In this document: in pieces, positions 27,401-34,550 of the stretch
How the letters are laid out: the number at the start of each line of letters is the position of its first letter
How positions within the stretch are numbered: position 1 is the stretch's first letter
Source: Sediminibacterium sp. C3
Lineage (GTDB): Bacteria; Bacteroidota; Bacteroidia; Chitinophagales; Chitinophagaceae
NCBI RefSeq assembly: GCF_000508085.1
Contig: NZ_KI669560.1
Location: 526,219-590,218 of the forward strand
Direction of reading: 5' to 3'
Length of the DNA stretch: 64,000 nt
Translations under genes and position numbers: made by a program
Notes under the pieces: generated by a model
The model's input: the letters and a program-made list of their open reading frames with translations, nothing else
What the model was told of the DNA's origin: nothing
The model's database searches: none

Positions 27401-28604
27401 ACAACCAATAGATGAGAATGCCAAGAGAATAAATGTCAGATGACCGGGAAGCATCCCCAACAGTAAGCTCCAGCGGATGATACGCTGTGGCATTGGTTTC
27501 ATTTAAAGTGGCCATTACCGTATACCCTTGCTGGTTATGATCGGTAAAGTATGCCTTACCAAAATTGCCAAGAAATGAATAGCCGCCACTTACATAAATG
27601 TTATCAGGGTTGATATCTCGGTGAAAGATGTTTTCCTTGTGTGCTTCTCGTAATGCGGCAATGATGTTTTTGACAAAGCCAATTTTTTCATTGAATGTGA
27701 AGGTACGGCTTCGGGCTTCTGCTCTTAAGGAGTTTTCATCCAGAAAGTCAGATATTTCGTAAAAGACATGATTTTCTTCGTCGATCTTAAACTCAACATT
27801 CAAAATGAACGGTTTTGCCTTTATCTTATTCAAGGCCTTATATTGGTTTGTAATTATGTCTTGACGTTTCTGAAGTTCTGGCAGGGACAGACCACTTACT
27901 TGCAGGGCATATTCTTTTACCCTTTTTCGAATGGTTGAGGTAACGCCCTTGGGTTTGACTAAATATTCAGTAAAGTTTTGCTCCTGCTGCAAGATATCCA
28001 ATATTTCATAGCCTTCTACTTCCCTCTTTTCCTCTGGTTTTTTCTTAGAATGGCTGCCAATGATAAACTGAACCAACTGTTGCTGAATACTCTTTATAGA
28101 ATTTTCCGTCTGCCCTACCGAAAGTGGATCTGTGATATAATCAATGAGCGCTTGTTTCAACTCAAAAGAAAGCTTTGCGGCTTCATCGAAAATGTCAGGT
28201 GCATAGCTATTGGGATAGGAAAGCGTAAGGAGATTTTGAATCCACGCTTTAGACCATGCAGGATTATACTCTTTTATCTTGGAAGCGAGAATGGCAGTTT
28301 TAATACGACCCAGCTTGAGTGGATTTTGCTTCTGTTTGTCGTTCACATACCAATAGGTATCGCCCCCTTCAATACGACCACGCCAATCTTTGTTCTCAAT
28401 ATTGTATAAGGCATGTGGCGCCACTATCACCAAATCGTACTCCCAATATTGTGTCTTGCTATTTCTTGGATTGGTGGAAGCAATCTCCAAGTTGGGTAGC
28501 AAGAAATAATCATCCGGAAGGTTCACTTCCAGAAAATCAAGTAACCGCTTCTCGCCAGCATTTACAACCGAGTCGAAAAAAGGAGGTGTAATTATTCTTG
28601 CCAT
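24492..28604 (-). CDS. NERD - pseudokinase - kinase - DptF-like ATPase fusion
   Basis: A 1370-residue multidomain protein. Residues about 10-110 are a NERD domain with YDLVIVAPHALYNIENKDW. A first kinase-like domain (about 200-470) has HRDINPDNIYV (about 326-336) but NFG in place of DFG (about 347) and no clear glycine loop or VAIK lysine, so it is probably a pseudokinase. A second kinase (about 497-770) is complete: LGKGGYSEVF, YALKLF, HRDIKPQNIMW (about 617), DFN for DFG (about 640) and TNPYLAPD. The C-terminal half carries TGNAGDGKTAFI (about 833-844), the Walker A of DptF-type ATPases, and a zinc-like cluster CQQCPIKSQC (about 992). PglW of BREX type 2 and the kinase of MADS have related kinase layouts. 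It overlaps hsdS by 13 bp. The two kinases with the operon's PP2C suggest phosphorylation-gated activity. Confidence 0.8.
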   Translation of the reverse strand: MARIITPPFFDSVVNAGEKRLLDFLEVNLPDDYFLLPNLEIASTNPRNSKTQYWEYDLVIVAPHALYNIENKDWRGRIEGGDTYWYVNDKQKQNPLKLGRIKTAILASKIKEYNPAWSKAWIQNLLTLSYPNSYAPDIFDEAAKLSFELKQALIDYITDPLSVGQTENSIKSIQQQLVQFIIGSHSKKKPEEKREVEGYEILDILQQEQNFTEYLVKPKGVTSTIRKRVKEYALQVSGLSLPELQKRQDIITNQYKALNKIKAKPFILNVEFKIDEENHVFYEISDFLDENSLRAEARSRTFTFNEKIGFVKNIIAALREAHKENIFHRDINPDNIYVSGGYSFLGNFGKAYFTDHNQQGYTVMATLNETNATAYHPLELTVGDASRSSDIYSLGILIYWLFTGQEPVRSPFALDKMGGKLTPDLLPSAINGNLPKWLDDLCNKTIVVEREDRWDKVDELEAFLNQKLKDNDSQPIGQRAKQPSNSSSTISEEIKEGDRVGDYTIYQRLGKGGYSEVFKVRHTLQGKDYALKLFHESVNRASVTDEYNALRDLNHPNIVKFIWNGTVPSGQFYTVTEYLEGENLSVYTRTDARLPIVRVYDVAHDILSALREMQHQESPILHRDIKPQNIMWDKQEKFVLIDFNVASLVADNKDFVGTNPYLAPDLIEDSKVHWDKSADLFALGITLYELIAKQYPWAPDRFPRVSKDPEPLSKWVNTVSPAFEAFIQKTISTNPNIRFKDAAEMLNALEAIGKDGILRPITNVPIARSAVRNLDFDIVEYLNSLYSQSKHGNAGTRASHETKELDRLTYTQTKLDTNLIPAILDGQYKLVIITGNAGDGKTAFIKRIEEDNSIKNLSRFAHKNGARFEINGVLFESNYDGSQDENDKFNNDVLEDFFTPFVGLTNYNKANEGRLIAINEGRLIEFLNTSVHFKNMANAIEEYFYQEGHSLLPEGLLIINLNLRSVVAGEADNPSLFRKQVKALTEKSLWQKCQQCPIKSQCFIRYNVESLNDSASGDEVTARMEWLLRAVSLKRELHITMRDLRSFIAFMLTRDYSCKDVDALMQNGDPIAIWSHYYFNISDPAAVDGGNQDRLIKLLRETDIGSVAIPHLDRELFFGKHKSKDYLEFAERDLNLLDQFNQNKSLSPAHEQTSESVSRLQRIHKAFIRHQYYEGRAELIDTELGNVQMPSFLRRIPYQSLFTFVDLLKTGDEDDLTKRSISRAISLNEGCDNIAIDSKYLTLGSTEIKDPISKSFRLFALDQFELYVTKTDHLTKYLEYFPDSLVFRHTAQKHIKLTISLDLYEMLYFIQKGFSPSLNDIRGKFIELIIFKNLLENLSYKEVVVTRDNIQYFKISVQPNNKLHLEPMNL

Positions 28605-29968
28605 GTTTCAATATGCTTTTCGACCAATGAAATTGCCTTCTGTTCTAATTTAAATGCCTCGTAATTTTTGCTTTTATAAAGGATAACCCTTTCACATATT
28701 GACTCTTTCAAATCCGTATCTGGAATGAGTACTGGAATCAAATCGACATGAAAAGGTTCAACCCTTTCAATTACAGAGCCATACTTTAATGATTGAATAT
28801 AATCTTGCATTATTGGTGTTTGCAGATATGCGAACAAGTAATAGATCGGCAAATTGCTTGATTTCTCTTCAATTCGGATGATATCCTGCGATCCAATTGC
28901 TTTCATTTCTTCAAATTCTTTGCTAATCAACTTAAGATCACCAATAGTACCTGCACAAGTGAACAATATTTGATCTTCCTTTAATTGTAATTCATCCAAA
29001 AAGGGAGTTTTATTTTTGGAGAGATACTCACATGAGCCAAACGGATTTAATTTGTTCAGCTCACTTCCTTTTATATATGGCAGACCCGAAGTACTTAAAA
29101 CCTTTATTCTTTTAAAAATCCCTGGCCGAGTTACTTGAAAACCACATTCCCTAATTGTTTGAAATGGTATTCCACTCAATTGAAGTTTCTTTTGTTGAAT
29201 TACAGCAGGATTAACAAACGTTGGAGAATCTATACGTTGTTGATAATTGTGAAAAATCTCTTTGATGGATGACTTGCCTGTCATAGTTTTCTTTGACTGT
29301 TCATAATACGGAAGTTTCTTATTAAGTAATACTATTGCTTCTTTCAATAATTTATTTGCATCTACTCTTAATTTAGAGACTTCCACAATGAGATCGTGTA
29401 TTTGTTGCTGTTTGGATTCCTGAAGTATTGGAATTAGGGTTTTTTTAATTTCTGGTGCTTCAATGTAACGCACCACAGAGCCTGAAGCATTCTTGTTTAA
29501 TTGTGACTTGCCGTATTTAGAAGACAAAAATGCATACAAATAGCCATATGGAAAACCAGCATTTGCTTGTATCCTGCATACATTGTTTGCATAACTAATT
29601 CCGGCACTTAGCTCATTTACCAATCTTGTATTTCCAATAGTTCCAAATCCTGTTACTAGTATTTGATTTTCTGCAACAACCGAACCGACACTGATTGCTT
29701 GTCGTTTATTGACATAAACATTACTGCCTTCTAAGATATTAGAAACATCGCTACTCTGGCAATAAGGAAGTGCGTTTTCTGTTTTTTGACAAAACTGTCT
29801 TTTGAAAATTGGGGGATTCCAGACATTTGCAATAGTATTCAATTGAACACACTTATCTCTGTTTTCCTCTAGCAGCAAGCTATTCAGGGCGTCCTCATTA
29901 AGATAGTAACCTCCGTTTAATCGAATATCCTTTTGTATGTATTTAAATCTTATTCCTTGGGCAATCAT
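28592..29968 (-). CDS. hsdS: Type I restriction-modification specificity subunit
   Basis: A 458-residue HsdS-like protein with two target-recognition domains in tandem. Each TRD ends with the family pattern of a strand followed by a conserved helix (SKQQQIHDLIVEVSKLRV about 183-200; a second near the C-terminus). The first-TRD phrases GSVVAENQILVTGFGTIGN and YGYLYAFLSSKYGKSQLN are typical. The two TRDs bind the two halves of a bipartite target and direct the methylase. It overlaps hsdM by 4 bp and the giant kinase gene by 13 bp. No hsdR is present, so restriction must come from other operon members. Confidence 0.85.
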   Translation of the reverse strand: MIAQGIRFKYIQKDIRLNGGYYLNEDALNSLLLEENRDKCVQLNTIANVWNPPIFKRQFCQKTENALPYCQSSDVSNILEGSNVYVNKRQAISVGSVVAENQILVTGFGTIGNTRLVNELSAGISYANNVCRIQANAGFPYGYLYAFLSSKYGKSQLNKNASGSVVRYIEAPEIKKTLIPILQESKQQQIHDLIVEVSKLRVDANKLLKEAIVLLNKKLPYYEQSKKTMTGKSSIKEIFHNYQQRIDSPTFVNPAVIQQKKLQLSGIPFQTIRECGFQVTRPGIFKRIKVLSTSGLPYIKGSELNKLNPFGSCEYLSKNKTPFLDELQLKEDQILFTCAGTIGDLKLISKEFEEMKAIGSQDIIRIEEKSSNLPIYYLFAYLQTPIMQDYIQSLKYGSVIERVEPFHVDLIPVLIPDTDLKESICERVILYKSKNYEAFKLEQKAISLVEKHIETWQE

Positions 29969-31995
29969 ATACTTCTATTTAGGAATTGATAATAGGCATA
30001 AGTAATCTTCGGCAAATCGTCATCCAGTTGCTTTAATTTCTCACGCCTTGTTTTCACTTCAGCCTCTGCATGTCTTTTTTGAACTAGGTATTGCGTTTCT
30101 GTGTCAAAAAGTATTTCTGCACCATCCTCATCCCGCTGGTAAATAGGGTTGCCCCTTCTGTCTTTTCCTAGTTTCTCAGCAATAGCCATGAATACATCAT
30201 AATCTTCCTCTCCATCAGCAGCCAATTGCTTTTCCAATTCAGATTTTTTCTGTAAGAAAAGTAGAGAAGCCTGGACGCCTACCTGAGGGAGGAATGCTTC
30301 AACAGCAAGATCAACCGAAGCAAGTATTTTAAATCGTTCCAGAATCCACTCGCGTACAGGCAGTGTATTGGGGTTCCCCAAAATACCATCAGGTAAAACA
30401 ATAGCTAGGCGACCGCCATCTTTTAAAAGGTCGTAGCAGGCCTCAATAAACAATATTTCTGGTGCGGTGCTGTATTGTGATAGCTGATACCGGTTCGCAA
30501 TTTCCGGTTCCACTTTCACTTTTGCCCCAAATGGTGGGTTTGTAAATATGAGGTCGAATTTTCCACGGGCATCATCCATTAAGCCACTATTATAATCATC
30601 AAGGAAGTTTATACTTTTTTCTAGGGCTTCTTTGATCTTTGCTATCTCTTCCGGATGTTCCCAATTAGGATAGGCCAAAGAATTCACATGAAAGATGTTG
30701 GCATGGCCATCACCCGCCATCACCATGTTCATGCGGGCAGCTTTCTTTAGGTCTGGGTCGAAGTCGAATCCAAAAATGGAATGTTCGGCATATTGCTTTA
30801 CCCGTTCATTTACCTCAAAAGAATTGAACTTTTCAGCCAACAGGGCCCCATCCAAATTCGGGAAAAGCTGTTTTGTTATTTTCTTGCGAACATGATCAAG
30901 CACCATCACTAAAAAACCGCCCGAACCACATGCGGGATCCAGCACCCGGTGGTGTTCTTCCGGATCCATCATTTCTACCATTGCCCTTATGATGTTGCGG
31001 GGGGTAAAGAACTGTCCAGCTTCCTGCTTAAGCGTATTGCTCACAATGGTTTCATAAGCAAGGCCTTTTACATCTACAGAAGCATCGAGGAAAGAATACC
31101 GAGATAATTCACCCGCTATGTAGGCAAGGCCTTTGTCAGTAAGGCCAATTGATTCGTTTCCTTCAAATACTTCGGAGAATATTTCGTCTGTTTTCAGTTC
31201 TTCAAAGAGGCCTTTAATGCGTTTGGCCACTTCTTTACGGCCTTCATCGGTATTCTGTTCTTTGATACCTACCCAAAACTTACGGCGGTAGCTTTCACCT
31301 TTTTCAGCACAAATAAACCGGCGTTTCTCATCGTAGAGTTTACAGAATATGAGATTCAGTAATTGCCAGAATGCATCTTTCTTTCTGCCTTCATTTCCAT
31401 AGATATAATCGTGGCAACGTTTGAACACTTTGATCATGGAATCATTTGCGGGCCGACGACTGTTAGAACGGTCGGCACGGTCGAGGTCTTCCAGTGTTTC
31501 ACCATCGCCCGGAAAATCAGATATATCCGTAAAGACATAATCAAAACCTACTGCATCCGATTCGCGGTGCAAAAAGTGATTCATGGAGCCGTTGGTCCAA
31601 ATGCCAAATTCACAGTTGTCCAATGCGCCCATTGTATTTTCCAAAGTTGCTACAATTCCTTTCTTCTTATCGTTCTCTTTGGTTTTGTCATCAAGCACAA
31701 TACAGGCACGGATGATATTCTCCTGATAGTGTTCTGCCCCCTTAGTAAATACTACCAGGTCTACCTTCTGCTTTTTGGTTTTGTTGGTATCTGGGTCTGT
31801 GTACTCAATTTTGAAGTCACGCTCCATATCTGTCAAGTCAAAGCCATACTCTTCATTGAGCATGCGAATCACCGACTGCAGGTTTTCTTCCTGTGGCTTG
31901 GCTGTTTTGATTACATTGGTGAGTAGACAAAGCAGCTGTTTGTCTTCCAATAAAATGTCTTCCGATTGTTCAATCTCTAATGCCGCTGTACTCAT
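29965..31995 (-). CDS. hsdM: Type I N6-adenine DNA methyltransferase with N-terminal REase-like extension
   Basis: A 676-residue HsdM-type enzyme. The SAM-binding motif is VLDPACGSGGFLVMV (about 350-364) and the catalytic motif is TNPPFGAK (about 490-497), characteristic of N6-adenine methylation. The N-terminal 180 residues resemble the HSDR_N domain found on some orphan methylases: KVDLVVF and CIVLDDKTKE, where the second position of the D...(D/E)xK pattern is Asp. Whether this is an active nuclease is unclear. It follows the winged-helix regulator with a 4-bp ATGA overlap. With HsdS it would methylate host sites, marking self DNA for the Dpt-like proteins downstream. Confidence 0.9.
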   Translation of the reverse strand: MSTAALEIEQSEDILLEDKQLLCLLTNVIKTAKPQEENLQSVIRMLNEEYGFDLTDMERDFKIEYTDPDTNKTKKQKVDLVVFTKGAEHYQENIIRACIVLDDKTKENDKKKGIVATLENTMGALDNCEFGIWTNGSMNHFLHRESDAVGFDYVFTDISDFPGDGETLEDLDRADRSNSRRPANDSMIKVFKRCHDYIYGNEGRKKDAFWQLLNLIFCKLYDEKRRFICAEKGESYRRKFWVGIKEQNTDEGRKEVAKRIKGLFEELKTDEIFSEVFEGNESIGLTDKGLAYIAGELSRYSFLDASVDVKGLAYETIVSNTLKQEAGQFFTPRNIIRAMVEMMDPEEHHRVLDPACGSGGFLVMVLDHVRKKITKQLFPNLDGALLAEKFNSFEVNERVKQYAEHSIFGFDFDPDLKKAARMNMVMAGDGHANIFHVNSLAYPNWEHPEEIAKIKEALEKSINFLDDYNSGLMDDARGKFDLIFTNPPFGAKVKVEPEIANRYQLSQYSTAPEILFIEACYDLLKDGGRLAIVLPDGILGNPNTLPVREWILERFKILASVDLAVEAFLPQVGVQASLLFLQKKSELEKQLAADGEEDYDVFMAIAEKLGKDRRGNPIYQRDEDGAEILFDTETQYLVQKRHAEAEVKTRREKLKQLDDDLPKITYAYYQFLNRSI

Positions 31996-32717
31996 ATACT
32001 ATGCTTTTTTAGCAGTTGTTCAATTTCATTCCGCTTGTCGCGACGGCCGGCAAAGCGGAGCAGTTTGGAAGTATTAACGTTGTATTGCTTTAGTGCGTTG
32101 CTGAAAATGGCATCAATGTCGTAGCCAAGTGGCTTGAAGTATTTGTCATAATACAAGAAAACATTTACCAGCAAACTTTCTAATGTCAGGATTGAATAAT
32201 CACTTTGGCTAAGCCGCGGCGTTTCAGAAACTTGTGGTATTAGAATAATTGCATCCTGCACAGGTAAGATGTATCGTGCAATGGTTTCTTTGTCGGGGTT
32301 GGCAAAAATCTTCTTACTGAATTGTTGAGCATTGGCAAATATTTCATCCAACTCAGGACGATCTACTTCTATGAACAGCCAGTTAACAGAAGAACTACTG
32401 AGGCTCAATACATCCAACATTGATGTATCCCAAATCGTTGGTAGATTGGTACAAAATTCCTTAATACGGATAACTGCTCTTTTAGACTTTTGAGAAAGCT
32501 CAGGTTTAAATATTGGCTTAAATTGGAAGGAGTATTGACCTCTTCCAACTTGATAAATTAAACTATCTTTTTTTAACTGGCTTAGCTTCCAAGACAAGGT
32601 ACTGTCGGTAGCCGAACGAAATTGCTTGCGTAGTTCCAACATGATATCTTTTGTTGAAATCCTATTTTGATTTGGCCACCTTTCCTTTAAGTATGTAGCT
32701 AGTTTTTGATTATTCAT
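31992..32717 (-). CDS. Winged-helix regulator, AbiEi/DUF6577-like
   Basis: A 241-residue protein, first of the seven-gene operon. The N-terminus has a winged-helix run (TKDIMLELRKQF then WKLSQLKKDSLIYQVGRGQYSF, about 22-65), as in AbiEi-type antitoxins. The C-terminal part is of the nucleotidyltransferase-partner type with FAGRRDKRNEIEQLL. Genes of this kind commonly open methylase-containing defence operons and probably repress them. The DNA-binding prediction is good; the exact family is from memory. Confidence 0.6.
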   Translation of the reverse strand: MNNQKLATYLKERWPNQNRISTKDIMLELRKQFRSATDSTLSWKLSQLKKDSLIYQVGRGQYSFQFKPIFKPELSQKSKRAVIRIKEFCTNLPTIWDTSMLDVLSLSSSSVNWLFIEVDRPELDEIFANAQQFSKKIFANPDKETIARYILPVQDAIILIPQVSETPRLSQSDYSILTLESLLVNVFLYYDKYFKPLGYDIDAIFSNALKQYNVNTSKLLRFAGRRDKRNEIEQLLKKHSI

Positions 32718-33089
32718 GACTGCTATATTAAATGTAGCAACTAGTTTTCAAACAAACAAAACTTTGGCAGAAAATATAAAAGTTTGCCGATACTGAGAAC
32801 AAGCTTTATTGCTTTCTATTTTGAGAAAGCATAAAAAGTATAAACTTTTGCATTTTATAAATATGAACTGTTTATATTATTAGCGAAGCCAAAGTAATAT
32901 ATAGTAGAATAGACTCCCTTTTGCTGTATTATCGGTCTGGGTAAAATCCCCTCTTTTGCTTTAAAAAGGGTATGTATTATTTGCGGTTTGTGCTTGTTTT
33001 TTATTTTATTGTTTTCAGTACATCTTTATTATCCTTATACGCAAGTGTGTTTTAGGCTCCATTTTTTTGTCTGTCACTATAGGTGGTCA
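32718..33089. other. Promoter-side intergenic region of the methylase operon
   Basis: About 370 bp, AT-rich, between the regulator start and the IS element. It must hold the promoter and probably the operator of the methylase/kinase operon. Related stretches ATAAAAGTTTGC (about 32777) and ATAAACTTTTGC (about 32840) may be regulatory repeats. No gene is seen. Confidence 0.4.
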
Positions 33090-33142
33090 TGAAGGCTCCC
33101 CATTTTGAGTACTTGTTAAAAGTATAATTTTTTCTTTTATTG

Positions 33143-34020
33143 CTAATGGGCTGATTGTAGCGTAGGCGAAGCCGAAGCGAAAAGAAGCCCATTAGACTGG
33201 TTTTGTTTTTCTCGGTATACCCTTGGTGGTAAACCTCCAAGTGCATCATGTGGTCGATGGTTATTGTAATCATCTATCCATGCATCCGAAATTTCTCTTA
33301 CTTGGTTTAGGTTATCAAATGAATAGGCATCCAATACATGGCCACGGAAGCTTCTATTGAATCTTTCAACGTAGGCGTTCTGTGATGGCTTACCTGGTTG
33401 AATATAGTGGAACTCAATTTCATTGGCCTTACTCCACGATTGGGTTAGCCTAGATATAAACTCTGGTCCATTATCCATTCTGATCTTTTGTGGTTTACCA
33501 AAGCGGTTTATTAAATGGCGAAGCACCCATATAACTCTGCTGCTTTTTAAAGAATAATCAATCTCGATGAATAGCACTTCACGGTTAAAATCATCTATTA
33601 CATTAAACGATCTGAATTTGGTTCCATTACTAAGCACGTCGGTCATAAAATCTATGCTCCAGGTTTGTGTAAAGTGTTCTGGTACTTCAAGTGTTTGTTT
33701 TTCCCGTGGGGGTAATCTTTTCTTAACCTTGCGCCTTAAGGGAAGTTTTAAATCCTTGTAAATACGATGTAGTCGCTTGTGATTCACAACTACACCTTGG
33801 TTTCTTAAACGATGATAATACTTCCAAAAGCCCTCTATTGGTTGGTCTATAGCTAATCCCTCTAGATGCTTGATGATGGTGCTATCATCTTTAATAGACT
33901 TATAATGCAAACTGCTTCTGCTTATTCTTAGTACCCGACACGCCTTGCCGATGTCTTTTGGACGCTCATCTTTTAGTTCCTCAATGATTCTTCGTTTTTC
34001 GCAAGGCTTTAAAGCTTTTT
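33143..34020 (-). CDS. IS3 transposase OrfB (expressed as OrfAB fusion)
   Basis: The DDE integrase-type transposase. Catalytic residues are seen in TWSIDFMTD (first Asp), IRMDNGPEF (second Asp) and NAYVERFNR (Glu). The frame has a weak TTG at 33910, but it is open upstream and reads through [15 protein letters not shown] to the end of OrfA. It is therefore normally produced by -1 frameshifting at A AAA AAG. The catalytic triad is intact, so the element may be active. Confidence 0.85.
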
Positions 34021-34275
34021 TTCGATGATATACTTTGCCGTATCTAACTCCATAGCCAAGTTGGCATACATCCGTTTTAAACGAGCATTTTCTTCCTCTA
34101 GCTCTTTAATACGTTTGAGCTCACTGGCTTCCATACCACCATAACGTTCCCGCCATTTATAAAATGTGGCTTTACTAACTCCATACTCCCGATGGATCTC
34201 CTCGGCTGATTTTCCTTGCTCAAACTCCTTTAAAATGTTGGCAATCTGTGTGTGACTGAACTGACTCTTTCTCAT
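34009..34275 (-). CDS. IS3 transposase OrfA
   Basis: An 88-residue DNA-binding protein with the helix-turn-helix of IS3 OrfA ([20 protein letters not shown], about 19-38) and a leucine-zipper-like helix ([20 protein letters not shown]). The composition resembles the IS407/IS51-type groups. It ends with ...IIEKKL, and the slippery heptamer overlaps its last codons. Confidence 0.85.
   Translation of the reverse strand: MRKSQFSHTQIANILKEFEQGKSAEEIHREYGVSKATFYKWRERYGGMEASELKRIKELEEENARLKRMYANLAMELDTAKYIIEKKL
34015..34021 (-). promoter_or_regulatory. Programmed -1 frameshift site A AAA AAG
   Basis: On the minus strand the last OrfA codons read GAA AAA AAG CTT TAA. The heptamer A AAA AAG is in the correct phase for -1 slippage, which moves ribosomes into the OrfB frame just before the OrfA stop. 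Confidence 0.8.
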
Positions 34276-34550
34276 GGTTTACGATTTAAATTTATAAACT
34301 TTTTGTCTACAAATTAACCGTACTCTTTTTGGGGGAGCTTACCGTCAGCCTGACATGAAACGATATTTGGTTTGAACTTAGCCTAAACGTTTGGGTGCTT
34401 GTCGCGGTTGTGGATTTTAGAGCGCAAAACTTTCATTTTAACACAAATGTTGATGAAAGGTATAATGTTCAATTAACCACTTCCTTATTCAGTGAGCCAA
34501 ACGCTTATTATCAACTACGATTTTATTAACCTATATACTTTTGTTTTATT

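Larger units (their letters stand above)
33090..34343 (-). mobile_element. IS3-family insertion sequence
   Basis: About 1.25 kb with two overlapping transposase frames. The ends share GCTCCCC...GAGTAC...GTTAA as imperfect inverted repeats (left near 33095-33117, right near 34313-34338). GTCA occurs immediately outside both ends (33086-33089 and 34344-34347), which would fit a 4-bp target duplication, although the right end then lacks the usual terminal CA. Exact ends are therefore uncertain by a few bases. It sits just upstream of the methylase operon and may influence its expression. Confidence 0.85.

Noticed and set aside
33052-33273. 73-residue minus-strand ORF at the IS 3' end
   Set aside because: It overlaps the IS OrfB frame and the IS end in another frame and has no coding signature.
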